49,884 nucleotides of DNA from an uncultured Eubacteriales bacterium (GTDB lineage Bacteria; Bacillota; Clostridia; Lachnospirales; Lachnospiraceae). The notes below the pieces were generated by a model. The model saw only the letters and a list, made by a program, of their open reading frames with translations, was not told where the DNA came from and did no database searches. The stretch's first letter is position 1, and every line of letters starts with the position of its first letter. Location: contig UQVN01000001.1 in assembly GCA_900544525.1 (NCBI GenBank), forward strand, positions 1-49,884, in the 5' to 3' direction. This document shows positions 24,094 to 33,216 of the stretch, one piece after another. A program made the position numbers and the translations under genes.

Positions 24094-25050
24094 ATGGATA
24101 CACAAAAATCAATTGAATATTTTGATTATTGCTATGAGAAGGCATCTTCTATTTTTGAAGAAGTCCGAAAAGTAATTATTGACAAAGAAACCGTTTTATT
24201 AAAAGTTCTTATGACAATTTTAGCAAAAGGCCATGTGCTCATCGATGACGTTCCAGGAGTTGGAAAGACAACACTTGCTGTAGCTTTTTCTAAAGCACTT
24301 CATTTAGAATATCATCGTTTACAATTTACACCTGATATTTTGCCAAGCGATATTGTTGGCTTTTCTATTTATAATAAAAAAACAGAGGATTTTGAATATA
24401 AAAAAGGGGCTGCCTTTTGTAACCTCTTTTTAGCAGATGAAATCAACCGCACATCTCCAAAATCTCAATCCGCCCTATTAGAACTGATGGAAGAAGGACA
24501 AGTTTCCATTGATGGTGTCACTCATGTTCTTCCAAATCCTTTTTTTGTTATTGCCACACAAAATCCAATTGGATCCATCGGAACTCAGCTTCTTCCCGAA
24601 TCTCAAATGGATCGTTTTATGAGCTGTCTTTCTATGGGATATCCAAGTGTTGCCAATGAAATTGAAATACTAAAAGGACGTGAATATAAAAATCCTCTCG
24701 ATGAAGTCCAAGCAATCTCAACCATTGATGATCTTCTACTCATACAGTCTGTAGTAGAAAAAATTTATATTAGCGATCCGATTTATCAATATATCGTTAA
24801 TTTAGCCAATGCTACGAGAAATCACCCTATGATTCGAATCGGTATTAGTCCTCGTGGTTCTCTTGCATTAATGCGTATGGCAAAATCTGCCGCCTTTTTA
24901 AAAGAGCGTGACTTTGTCGTACCAGAAGATATTAAATTAATTTTCTCAGATGTCTGTGCTCATCGCATTGTCCTTGATCCGAAGACAAAAGCGTCTGGCA
25001 TGACAAATGCACAAGTATTATCTCAAATATTAAAAAACGTAAATCCATAG
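24094..25050 (+). CDS. MoxR-family AAA+ ATPase
   Basis: This 318-residue chaperone-like ATPase of the MoxR (AAA_3) group has Walker A DVPGVGKTT (residues 52-60), Walker B LFLADEINR (111-119), the sensor region VIATQNP, and a C-terminal lid domain with ISPRGSLALMR. The start is at 24094, with GGAGG 7 bases upstream; a longer frame upstream of it has no support. It is the first of three tightly packed genes with a DUF58 protein and a membrane transglutaminase. This is a recurring bacterial arrangement in which MoxR is thought to act on the partner proteins at the envelope. The physiological role remains poorly defined. Confidence 0.93.
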   Translation: MDTQKSIEYFDYCYEKASSIFEEVRKVIIDKETVLLKVLMTILAKGHVLIDDVPGVGKTTLAVAFSKALHLEYHRLQFTPDILPSDIVGFSIYNKKTEDFEYKKGAAFCNLFLADEINRTSPKSQSALLELMEEGQVSIDGVTHVLPNPFFVIATQNPIGSIGTQLLPESQMDRFMSCLSMGYPSVANEIEILKGREYKNPLDEVQAISTIDDLLLIQSVVEKIYISDPIYQYIVNLANATRNHPMIRIGISPRGSLALMRMAKSAAFLKERDFVVPEDIKLIFSDVCAHRIVLDPKTKASGMTNAQVLSQILKNVNP

Positions 25051-25068
25051 ATAATAAAGGAGTAACCT

Positions 25069-26103
25069 ATGCTATATGCAAAACTTATTTATTTCATTCT
25101 GTTAATGGGACTCTATTTATTTTCTGTTATGTATCTTGATTCTTTAGCGGTGCTTTTATTCGTAACAATGCTCTGTTTACCAGTAGTATTATTTGTTGTT
25201 CATAGAATAACATCTCTTTTCGTATCTTTTTCGATTAAAAGCCCTCCTTCTATTTTAGCAGAACAAGATCAATCTTCTTATTTTATAACAGCAAATAATC
25301 GTTCCCCTTTTCCACTCATTTCATGTGTGGCTTTTGTGGAAATAACAAATGAACTGCTTGGCACAAGTACCATAAAAAAATGCCGTTTTTCATCTTCTGC
25401 TCATAATATTTCCACATTAAAACAATCCATCTCTTTTTCTCAAAGTGGAAACTATACGCTTTGTCTAAAAGAAGTACAAGCCTTTAGTTTTCTCTCCCTA
25501 TTTCGTAAAAGATGGAAATTAAACAAGACCATTTCTCTTATTAAACTACCAGAACAGATCCCAGTCCAGTTAGAAAGGTTATCGCCAAGTACAGTGGCAC
25601 TGGATGGAACTGTATACTCCAAAACAAAGTCTGGAGATGATCCTTCGGAAGTATTTTCCCTTCGAGAATTTCGAACGGGAGATTCCCTTCGCCAAATTCA
25701 CTGGAAATTAAGTACAAAAACGGATACCTTTATCGTCCGTGAAAATAGCCTTCCTCTTTCCGCTGATATTTTTTTACTATCCGCAATCGAGAAAGAAACC
25801 ACTAAAGATTTTGCAAAGCGATTAGAAGAAGGGCTTTCTCTTCTTTTATCTATCAGCCTTTCTCTTTCTAGGCAAGAAATCGGTCATGTTTTTTATTGGT
25901 ATCACGCCTCCCATCAACAATACTATCATAGGAAAATTGAAACGGTAGAAGAGAGTTATCACGCTTTTTATGAATTCTTAAAAACTCCCCTTCCTTTAGA
26001 ACTTCCAAAAAAGCTTCCAGACTCGCTCTCTCATTCTTCTTATTTTAAAGTAAGTTCTAATCCTACCGCTTCTTTTACTTTGGAGGATGCTTATGAATAT
26101 TAA
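25069..26103 (+). CDS. DUF58-domain membrane-anchored protein
   Basis: This 344-residue protein has two hydrophobic N-terminal segments (about residues 5-45), an extracytoplasmic beta-rich middle, and the DUF58 signature FSLREFRTGDSLRQIHWKLS at about residues 200-219. It is normally encoded beside MoxR ATPases and is sometimes related to von Willebrand A-like folds. A good ribosome binding site (AAAGGAG) precedes the ATG, 18 bases after moxR. Its 3' end overlaps the transglutaminase gene by 11 bases. Function in the family is unknown; the context points to cell-envelope processing. Confidence 0.9.
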   Translation: MLYAKLIYFILLMGLYLFSVMYLDSLAVLLFVTMLCLPVVLFVVHRITSLFVSFSIKSPPSILAEQDQSSYFITANNRSPFPLISCVAFVEITNELLGTSTIKKCRFSSSAHNISTLKQSISFSQSGNYTLCLKEVQAFSFLSLFRKRWKLNKTISLIKLPEQIPVQLERLSPSTVALDGTVYSKTKSGDDPSEVFSLREFRTGDSLRQIHWKLSTKTDTFIVRENSLPLSADIFLLSAIEKETTKDFAKRLEEGLSLLLSISLSLSRQEIGHVFYWYHASHQQYYHRKIETVEESYHAFYEFLKTPLPLELPKKLPDSLSHSSYFKVSSNPTASFTLEDAYEY

Positions 26104-28435
26104 AACGACAGTCATAGACTTTTTTTATATTGTAATTGGGGCTTTTTGCAGTCTATATTGCTTTATTACAGCATTTGAGATTCCAGTTTCCCCATTGCCA
26201 TTGGCGCTTTTTTGTATCATACCTGCACTTTTTTTATGCGGAAGTTACCATTATTTTGGACATTCGAAAGGAGATATCATTCTTCTCTTTTCCTTACTTT
26301 TTATTGGAATAATGGCCCTTATTTTTCGCACCATCATTCCAGATGCCATTGATTGTAGCACTAGCTATTTTCTGAACAAATTGGCAAAACTAAATGTACT
26401 AAGTAGCACTGTCTCTTTGCCTTTGGAATCTAAGCTATATTCCATTGTGCCATTTTTTTGTGCGATTATGACACTCCTTACACTGCTCCTCGTTATCCTC
26501 ATCCATCGCTTTCGACTGAGCTTTTTCTCTCTTCTTATTACCTTTCCTCTTGTAGAAGTTGGACTATTTTTTGGTGCAGTTCCAAACAAAATCTGCTTCT
26601 TCCTCTATATCATCTTTCTCATTTTGCAGATAGAACGATTCCGTTTTAAAAAGAGAGAAATTCCAAAAGGATTTACGTCTACCCTCGCCATTTGTGTTGG
26701 CATTTGTATCCTGTTTTCGAATGCGTTATTGATCAAAACCGATTATCAAAGACCTTTAAAATGGAATTCCATGCGAAATGCGACTATTGCAAGAGACTAT
26801 GAAACTTTAGGGAACTTAATGGGCATTGATTTAGAAAGTCTTTTTTCGGCTTTCAATAGTACTGGGAATGGTATCAATGCAGGGGATCTTTCCAATCTTG
26901 GGAATAAATCAAAAAGCACGAAAACTGCGTTAAAAGTTACCCTTCCTCATTCTTATACAACGGTATATTTAAGAGGATATGCTAGCTCTTACTATACAAA
27001 AAATCATTGGGGTATCCGAGAAAATGCGGAATACGATTCTCTTTTATCTTCTTATGAAAAAGAATCATCATTTCCTCTCACACCATTAGAGCTTTTTTCC
27101 TACTCCCAAACACTTCCTTACCTTTATCAAACGAATATTACAATCGAGCCAAAGAGAGCGGATAAATCCTATGCTTACGTTCCCTATTCTATGCTTCCAA
27201 ATGATTCGGTCACAGAGGTACAAGATCTCTATTATAAACCAAAGTCTGACACAAAACAGTCTTATACGATTCCAGTTGGAACGTATTTAACGGGAACTGA
27301 AATTAAAGACTCCACTTTTTATGCTTTAAGTGAAAGTTCCTCTACATCTGCTTCTTTTTTCCATTCTACTACAAAGTACGACGCTGTACTGGATGCCTAT
27401 TCCGCTCATTTTTCAGAGGATTACTTAACCATTTCCAAAAGCCTAGCAAGTGCTCTTTCTCCAATTGTAGAAGCATTAGAAACTAAGGCTAATTACATGC
27501 CAACAAACTATCCAGAAACCGTACAAAGTTATTTAGAACATATTTATACCTACACACTGACACCGAAAAAAGCGCCAAAAAATGAGGATGCCACCTTATA
27601 CTTTTTACAGGAATCCCGTGAAGGATACTGCGTTCATTTTGCCTCTTCAGCCACGTTACTTCTTCGAGCTATGGGAATTCCTGCTCGCTATGTGGAAGGC
27701 TATGTCATTTCTCCAAACGATTTTTCAAAAGGAAGTTTTGATGCAGAAACAGGACAGTATACCGTAAATGTTCCAGAATCCAATGCACACGCTTGGACAG
27801 AATATTATACGGCAGATAACGGATGGCAAATACTTGACGCAACTCCAGGCTATACGGAATCTTCCATCGCCTCGGATCCAGAAACCTCTTCTGAAAGTAC
27901 GACCGCTTCTACGGAAGAAGTGCCGACCGAGCAAGAGGCAACAAGTGAAGCTGCTTCTACTGCAACTACAGCAGATAGCGATAATCGAAACAAAGCAGAT
28001 GAACACAAAACAGACACGAATGGATTTTCTTTCCAAACATGGTTCAAGCAACAGTCATTCGTCACAAAACTAATGCTTTCCATCTTTGGACTCTTTCTTC
28101 TTTTTGTCCTGCTTTGTCTGATAAGACGAGGAATCCTTGTGCAGATCCGTCATTATCACTGGCATGGAGAAGATGCAAATAAAAATGCCATTGCTATGCT
28201 TTCTTTCCTCACGTATCTCTTTACCATTTCTCCTCCTAGTAAGGCAGAACAAAAGATATGGGAAGAACGTATGAAACCTTTTTTTGATCTGGCACGTTAT
28301 AGTCAACATACAATAACAAAAGAGCAACTGGTGGAAATTGAAACGATGGTCGTTGCAACCCAAAAGAAACTAAAAAAACAACTTCCATTCCTCAAACGGC
28401 TCTATCATCAATATTTAGCTAGAAGAATTTTATAA
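26093..28435 (+). CDS. Polytopic membrane protein with extracellular transglutaminase-like domain (TgpA-like)
   Basis: A 780-residue membrane protein with about six N-terminal transmembrane helices (to about residue 213), a long extracytoplasmic region, and a transglutaminase-like core. The Cys-His-Asp triad is in REGYCVHFASSATLLLRAMGIPARYVEGYV (Cys513), NAHAW (His566) and WQILDATPG (Asp582). A Ser/Thr/Glu-rich linker follows (about 588-635), then a C-terminal membrane helix (about 661-683) and a basic cytoplasmic tail. The start is at 26093 because GGAGG at 26082-26086 is 6 bases upstream; the ATG at 26087 abuts it. The domain order matches TgpA-type proteins encoded with MoxR and DUF58. A peptidase or cross-linking role at the cell surface is likely but unproven. 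Confidence 0.9.
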   Translation: MNIKTTVIDFFYIVIGAFCSLYCFITAFEIPVSPLPLALFCIIPALFLCGSYHYFGHSKGDIILLFSLLFIGIMALIFRTIIPDAIDCSTSYFLNKLAKLNVLSSTVSLPLESKLYSIVPFFCAIMTLLTLLLVILIHRFRLSFFSLLITFPLVEVGLFFGAVPNKICFFLYIIFLILQIERFRFKKREIPKGFTSTLAICVGICILFSNALLIKTDYQRPLKWNSMRNATIARDYETLGNLMGIDLESLFSAFNSTGNGINAGDLSNLGNKSKSTKTALKVTLPHSYTTVYLRGYASSYYTKNHWGIRENAEYDSLLSSYEKESSFPLTPLELFSYSQTLPYLYQTNITIEPKRADKSYAYVPYSMLPNDSVTEVQDLYYKPKSDTKQSYTIPVGTYLTGTEIKDSTFYALSESSSTSASFFHSTTKYDAVLDAYSAHFSEDYLTISKSLASALSPIVEALETKANYMPTNYPETVQSYLEHIYTYTLTPKKAPKNEDATLYFLQESREGYCVHFASSATLLLRAMGIPARYVEGYVISPNDFSKGSFDAETGQYTVNVPESNAHAWTEYYTADNGWQILDATPGYTESSIASDPETSSESTTASTEEVPTEQEATSEAASTATTADSDNRNKADEHKTDTNGFSFQTWFKQQSFVTKLMLSIFGLFLLFVLLCLIRRGILVQIRHYHWHGEDANKNAIAMLSFLTYLFTISPPSKAEQKIWEERMKPFFDLARYSQHTITKEQLVEIETMVVATQKKLKKQLPFLKRLYHQYLARRIL

Positions 28436-28472
28436 TTCCTTATAGTTTTGAAATATTTTTTGTCTAAATAAT

Positions 28473-28501
28473 TCGATTATCCACATATTTTGTGATATAA
28501 T
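28473..28501 (+). promoter_or_regulatory. Promoter candidate and leader of upp
   Basis: TATAAT at 28496-28501 is a perfect -10 in the 138-base gap before upp; the -35 region (TCGATT) is weak. The leader of about 65 bases contains GAACAGGC-TTT-GCCTATTC, a small hairpin with one mismatch. I see no PyrR-type binding loop. Confidence 0.4.
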
Positions 28502-28573
28502 GAGCGTTAGCGAGCGGGAACAGGCTTTGCCTATTCATCAATCATTTGTATTATAGTTTGGAGGTATTATATT

Positions 28574-29203
28574 ATGAGTAAAGTTGTTGTAATGGACCAT
28601 CCATTAATTCAACATAAAATCGGAATTATGAGAAGGGAAGATACATCGACAAAAGAGTTTCGTGCTCTTGCTAGTGAAGTTGCTATGCTTATCTGCTATG
28701 AAGCAACTCGCAATCTTCCTCTTGCAGATATTAAAATCAAAACACCACTTGTAGAAACAACAACAAAAGAAATCGCTGGAAAAAAACTCTGCGTCGTTCC
28801 AATTCTCCGTGCTGGACTTCATATGGCAGACGGTATTTTAAATTTAATTCCAAATGCAAAAGTGGGGCATATCGGTCTTTATCGTGATGAAGAAACATTA
28901 CAGCCTGTAGAATACTTTTACAAGCTTCCTTCTGACGCTAATGAAAGAGATATTTATGTAGTCGATCCTATGTTAGCAACTGGGGGTTCTGCTATTTCAG
29001 CTATCGATCAGTTAAAAGCAAGAGGCATTACAAAAATCACTTTCCTTTGTTTAATTGCTGCTCCTGAGGGCGTAAAAGCACTTCAGACTGCTCACCCTGA
29101 TGTGGATATTTATATTGGTGCGTTAGATGAATGTCTCAATGAACATGGCTATATTCTTCCAGGTCTTGGCGATGCTGGAGACCGTATTTACGGAACAAAG
29201 TAA
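28574..29203 (+). CDS. upp: Uracil phosphoribosyltransferase
   Basis: Upp salvages uracil by joining it to PRPP to give UMP. The 209-residue protein has the family's usual length and motifs: KFLVxHPL-like VVVMDHPLIQHKIGIMR at the N terminus, VPILRAGLHMADG, the PRPP-binding loop YVVDPMLATGGSA (about 128-140), and the uracil-contacting C-terminal GYILPGLGDAGDRIYGTK. GGAGG precedes the ATG at a normal distance. It has its own -10 and a strong terminator, so it is likely a single-gene unit unrelated to its neighbours. Confidence 0.97.
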   Translation: MSKVVVMDHPLIQHKIGIMRREDTSTKEFRALASEVAMLICYEATRNLPLADIKIKTPLVETTTKEIAGKKLCVVPILRAGLHMADGILNLIPNAKVGHIGLYRDEETLQPVEYFYKLPSDANERDIYVVDPMLATGGSAISAIDQLKARGITKITFLCLIAAPEGVKALQTAHPDVDIYIGALDECLNEHGYILPGLGDAGDRIYGTK

Positions 29204-29251
29204 TAAGCAGACTTTTATGTGATAGGAAACGAAATTTTCTATGGCACAAAA

Positions 29252-29296
29252 AAACACCTCAAAATATTAGAGTTTTTCTAATATTTTGGGGTGTTT
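29252..29296. terminator. Bidirectional terminator between upp and rpiB
   Basis: A 20-base inverted repeat, AAACACCTCAAAATATTAGA (29252-29271) with its mirror at 29277-29296 (one mismatch), sits between two convergent genes with A- and T-runs on the two sides. Confidence 0.9.
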
Positions 29297-29308
29297 TCAT
29301 CATTCTAC

Positions 29309-29749
29309 TTATTCTGTTTCAATTGCCATAATCTGATCTACTCTTCTTTGGTGTCTTCCACCTTCAAATTCCGCATCTAACCATGCATCTACGATCATTT
29401 TTGCTAATTCCACTCCGATTACTCTTGCACCAAAAGATAATACATTTGTATTATTGTGCATTTTAGATAATTTTGCAGAATATGGTTCGCTACATACAAC
29501 TGCACGAACTCCTTTTACTTTATTTGCCGCAAGTGAAATTCCAACACCTGTTCCACAGATTGTAATACCAAGATCCGCTTCTCCAGAAACAACAGCACGT
29601 CCTACTTTTTCTCCATACACTGGATAGTCACAGCTTTCTGTAGAATCTGTTCCAAGATTTAACACTTCATGTCCTTTTGCTTCTAAATACGCTTTTATTT
29701 CATTTTTCATTTCCACTGCGGAATGATCATTACCCATTGCAATTTTCAT
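29309..29749 (-). CDS. rpiB: Ribose-5-phosphate isomerase B
   Basis: RpiB interconverts ribose-5-phosphate and ribulose-5-phosphate in the pentose phosphate pathway. The 146-residue protein is the normal family length, with MGNDHSAVEMK (Asp8-His9), the catalytic Cys65 in GITICGTGVGIS, and His98 in KMHNNTNVLSFGAR. I chose the ATG at 29749, with AGGAGG 9 bases upstream. The frame extends ten codons further, but those residues are not family-like. It is the last gene of the run nitrilase-cobU-cbiG-rpiB, 114 bases after cbiG. An allose-6-phosphate isomerase role is an alternative for this family. Confidence 0.94.
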   Translation of the reverse strand: MKIAMGNDHSAVEMKNEIKAYLEAKGHEVLNLGTDSTESCDYPVYGEKVGRAVVSGEADLGITICGTGVGISLAANKVKGVRAVVCSEPYSAKLSKMHNNTNVLSFGARVIGVELAKMIVDAWLDAEFEGGRHQRRVDQIMAIETE

Positions 29750-29863
29750 TACAATCTTCCTCCTACGATTCTCTTTCACAAACTTTTTATCATTTATGAC
29801 AATTTATTTTTTCCTGTCTTATCATATCACAACCGATCTTTTGTTTCAACCATCATCTTTTAT

Positions 29864-30970
29864 CTACCACGCATTATCCATGGCAACCGAAAGGGTAAAC
29901 CCTTGAAACTTTCTCTTATCCACTAAAATTTTACCACCAAGTGATGATAAATATGCACACGCGGTAGAAACAGAAGCAACTCCTACTGTTTGATTGACAA
30001 AATCCGATTGTTTTATTCCTAATTTCTCTAAATCTAACTGTTTAATCGCTTCTTCTGTTTGTATCATTAATGGAATTTGATATTCTTTTAAAAGATATTG
30101 AACCGCGCCTTCTTCTGATTTTCTTGGAATTGTAGAAAGTCCCTTCAAAGACAAAGGACTAAGATTTTCTTCTCGTAAAAGAACTTCTAGCGCTTCTTTT
30201 ACCCCTATTTCATCCCGATTTTTTTTACAACCAATTCCAATGGTAATCGCCTTAGGGCGTAAATATAAAATATGTTGTTCCATTGTTTTTCCTATTTTGC
30301 TTTCATCACTTGATACGCTTTTCCCATTTTCTTCCTTTTGTAAATACGGAGAAATAACAACTCCTTCGCTTCCTGTTATTTTCTCTACAAAACGAATAGG
30401 AAACTTCTGGTTATTTTCTTTCCTACGATTTTCCTCTTTGTCTCCCATAGAAAGAGTCACGATTGCTTGCTTTAATTTTTCCTTTATTTCTTCACTTTTA
30501 CATATAACTTCCACACTTTTTCCTTGTAAAAGTGCACCGCTAATATATTTTAACTGATCGATATTTTCGATTGCCATTTGATGTTCTTTTGCAAATAGAT
30601 CAAATGCTAATACCCGTTCTACATCGGTTGCTGTTGTAAGAACCGCCTGTCCTTTTGTAATTTGTGCAACGATTTTAGCCAATTCATTTGCCCCTCCTAA
30701 ATGCCCTGATAATAAACTGATACAATACTTCCCCCTTTGATCTAATACGACAATTGCTGGATCTTTTGCCTTATGGACAACATATGGCGCGATCATTCGC
30801 ACAACAATTCCCGTTGCCATCACAAAAATAATTCCATCATATTCTTTCATGGCGATTGCAATATTCTCTTTTAAATCTTCTTTCCCATAACACGTTCCGC
30901 CAAGCACCTCTTGTATTTGCTCTGTTAACTGCTTTCCCTGTTCTGTTACATAAAAATAAGCTAATTTCAC
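29864..30970 (-). CDS. cbiG: Cobalt-precorrin-5A hydrolase
   Basis: CbiG opens the ring lactone of cobalt-precorrin-5A and releases acetaldehyde during anaerobic ring contraction. The 368-residue protein has the N-terminal domain VKLAYFYVTEQG, the central FVMATGIVVRMIAPYV and LSGHLGGANELAKIVA motifs, and the C-terminal domain ITIGIGCKKN plus VASVSTACAYLSSLGG. The start is GTG at 30970, preceded by AAAGG 7 bases away. A GTG five codons upstream (30985) has AGGA too close. A hydrophilic stretch at about 180-245 looks like a loosely conserved linker. It follows cobU by 63 bases. Confidence 0.93.
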   Translation of the reverse strand: MKLAYFYVTEQGKQLTEQIQEVLGGTCYGKEDLKENIAIAMKEYDGIIFVMATGIVVRMIAPYVVHKAKDPAIVVLDQRGKYCISLLSGHLGGANELAKIVAQITKGQAVLTTATDVERVLAFDLFAKEHQMAIENIDQLKYISGALLQGKSVEVICKSEEIKEKLKQAIVTLSMGDKEENRRKENNQKFPIRFVEKITGSEGVVISPYLQKEENGKSVSSDESKIGKTMEQHILYLRPKAITIGIGCKKNRDEIGVKEALEVLLREENLSPLSLKGLSTIPRKSEEGAVQYLLKEYQIPLMIQTEEAIKQLDLEKLGIKQSDFVNQTVGVASVSTACAYLSSLGGKILVDKRKFQGFTLSVAMDNAW

Positions 30971-31033
30971 GTTTTTACCTTTCACTTCCTAGTATATTAG
31001 ATTTTCTATATTTAAAAAGTATTTATTCTCTTC

Positions 31034-32134
31034 TTATTTTAATCGCTGTGGAATCCCTGCGATCACCCGATAAACCTCATCTGCTTGTTCGGCCAGTTTA
31101 CAAGTCATTCGGCCTGTTAATTCTCGATACCGTCTATGATTTCTTTCCATTGGTACCATCCCGTATCCTATTTCATCCACAATAAGAATTGGATTTTTTC
31201 CATTTTCCCACAGTTTTTCTATTTTAACCCAACATTTTTCCAGATCTTGTTGAGAAGTTTGGCTTTCCTCTTCTACTTCATGCTGACAATACCATTCCAC
31301 CATCTTTTCTATATGAGCAACTAATTTTGATTGATAGAGTGTTTTTGTTTCCTTCTTAAAATCACTTTTTCTAACATCGAAACAATCCTCTTTTGGAATC
31401 TGCCAATACTCTTTTGCCCATTTTGTTTTTCCTTGAAACGCGCCTCCTAGAACCAAGATTTTTTTCTCTAACATACTCTCTTCTCTTTCTCCTTTGTCCC
31501 AAATTTCTTTCCCTTTTATAGTGGTACACCTAGACTTTTCTTGTATTTCGAAACATTCCATTTGCTTATGAAGGATTGGAACGCCAGCAATAACTTCATA
31601 TACCTTCTTAGCATGATTTGCTAACCTTTGATTTAGCAGTCCTAGATTCCTTGTATAAATAGCAGAATCCTCCCACTTTGGCAATGGTTCTGAAAAAATT
31701 TCATTGGTAACAATCACAAGATGTTGGCATTGTTCCTCTAAATGTAAAATTCCCTGATAAATTTTTTGAACAATGGCTGGAAACACTATCTCTTTCTCAT
31801 TTTTTAATGGGACTCTTGCTTCTTCCTCATTACCCTCTTCTATTTCTGGGTACATTTCATTTGCCAATAAATTGGATAAACATTCAAGTAAGACACAACA
31901 GTCTTTTGTCGATAATTTTAATTGTTCTATCTTTTCATAACATTCAATCGTTTGAAAACCTTTTTGGTATCGTTGTTCTTTATGACGAGTGATCTTTTTT
32001 TTCGTCTCTTCTCCATACGGTTTCATTGTTGCAAGATAGACTAAATCTTGCTCATCTTTTCTTTTTTTATCAATATATTGTTCTGCGAACAAAGATTTTC
32101 CGCTCCCACTAGCTCCCGTAATTAAAGTCATCAT
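31034..32134 (-). CDS. cobU: Tandem CobU: adenosylcobinamide kinase/guanylyltransferase with a second CobU-like domain
   Basis: CobU phosphorylates adenosylcobinamide and transfers GMP to it before the CobS step. This 366-residue protein is about twice the usual length of 180. Residues 1-195 form a complete CobU: P-loop GASGSGKS (7-14), the GMP-accepting His51 in ITRHKEQR, VVTNEI-like VIVTNEIFSEPLP, and NLGLLNQRLANHAKKVYEVIAGVP. Residues about 221-366 form a second CobU-like unit with P-loop GGAFQGKT (230-237) and DEIGYGMVPMERNHRRYRELTGRMTCKLAEQADEVYRVIAGIP, but without an obvious RH guanylylation motif. The start overlaps the nitrilase stop by four bases. The second domain might be a kinase only, or regulatory. 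Confidence 0.9.
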   Translation of the reverse strand: MMTLITGASGSGKSLFAEQYIDKKRKDEQDLVYLATMKPYGEETKKKITRHKEQRYQKGFQTIECYEKIEQLKLSTKDCCVLLECLSNLLANEMYPEIEEGNEEEARVPLKNEKEIVFPAIVQKIYQGILHLEEQCQHLVIVTNEIFSEPLPKWEDSAIYTRNLGLLNQRLANHAKKVYEVIAGVPILHKQMECFEIQEKSRCTTIKGKEIWDKGEREESMLEKKILVLGGAFQGKTKWAKEYWQIPKEDCFDVRKSDFKKETKTLYQSKLVAHIEKMVEWYCQHEVEEESQTSQQDLEKCWVKIEKLWENGKNPILIVDEIGYGMVPMERNHRRYRELTGRMTCKLAEQADEVYRVIAGIPQRLK

Positions 32135-33108
32135 ATTGTTTTATTACAATCCTCCTTCCCTTCTGTTGGAATCCATGTTTTTCTTATAAATGGTTTCTCC
32201 ACCTTTTGTTCTAATAATTTTTCATATGCATTTACATTTCGAAAGGTAGCCCCCATCATCTCATGCTCTCGGTAGTTTCTTAGTTGCTCTAAATTATACA
32301 TTGCCATATAAATATCTGTTTTTGTTTCCTCTGCCTTAAATAGAGTCATATCTACTCCATATCCATTTTCATCCCAAGGGATTGGTGAGAACGCACAAGA
32401 ATTTCCCATATTTTCTCCCGCATAATTTGCCATAACAACTCCGACCATATTTTCATATGCTCTTGTTTCTAGTACATTTACTCTTGGTCTCATTCCACTA
32501 CAGGCATTTGGTACTAAAATAATCTCTGCGCCTTTTAGCATTAATTCTCTCGCACTTTCTGGATACTCTCGATCATAACAGATCATAATCCCAAGTTTTA
32601 CCCCATGAAAATCACAAACGTTAAATGTCTCTCCTTTTTCTAATAGACATTCTAAAGAAAAATCACATGTATGTACTTTATCATACTGCATCAAAACCTT
32701 TCCTGTTTTATCAATGACAATAGCACTATTTCTAGGACGTTTTTTTCCCTTTGTATAGCAAGTTAAAACAACCCCTATGGAAAGTTCTCTTGCTTTCTCA
32801 CAAAATACCTGAATCCTTGCATCCGTCAACTCTAAGGCTTCTTCCTTCCACTCTTGATAGGCAGAATTCTCTTCCATCTCCTTCCACGTCATGCCACATT
32901 CTTTCATCTCAAATAATTCTTCTAATGTCTTTTCTTCATAAAGTAGTGGCATACCATATCCTTGAATCCAACATTCTGGAAACAATACAAGATCTGCTCC
33001 CATCTCTTTTGCTTGCTTGATAAACTCTAATCCCCTTTGTATATTTTTATTGCAATCATACATTTGTTGCTCCGCTTGAACAACAGCAATATGAAATTGG
33101 TTTTCCAT
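32131..33108 (-). CDS. Carbon-nitrogen hydrolase (nitrilase superfamily)
   Basis: This 325-residue cytoplasmic amidohydrolase has the Glu-Lys-Cys triad of the nitrilase superfamily: Glu45 in VLFPECWIQGYG, Lys144 in YDKVHTCDF, and Cys177 in GIMICYDREYPESAREL. It resembles C-N hydrolases such as carbamoylputrescine or omega-amidase types, but the substrate is not determinable. Its stop overlaps the cobU start by four bases, which suggests translational coupling with cobalamin salvage or assembly. Amide groups are abundant on corrinoid side chains, so a corrinoid or precursor amide is an attractive but speculative substrate. The SD-like AAAGGA lies somewhat far (about 12 bases) from the ATG. Confidence 0.9.
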   Translation of the reverse strand: MENQFHIAVVQAEQQMYDCNKNIQRGLEFIKQAKEMGADLVLFPECWIQGYGMPLLYEEKTLEELFEMKECGMTWKEMEENSAYQEWKEEALELTDARIQVFCEKARELSIGVVLTCYTKGKKRPRNSAIVIDKTGKVLMQYDKVHTCDFSLECLLEKGETFNVCDFHGVKLGIMICYDREYPESARELMLKGAEIILVPNACSGMRPRVNVLETRAYENMVGVVMANYAGENMGNSCAFSPIPWDENGYGVDMTLFKAEETKTDIYMAMYNLEQLRNYREHEMMGATFRNVNAYEKLLEQKVEKPFIRKTWIPTEGKEDCNKTI

Positions 33109-33216
33109 ATGGCATCAACTTCCTTTCCACTATTTATTTTATACATTCCTATATTTATGTACAATTGCAGAATGGAAACAAATGATGAGAAACACACTTT
33201 GCGTAAATGTTCTAAC

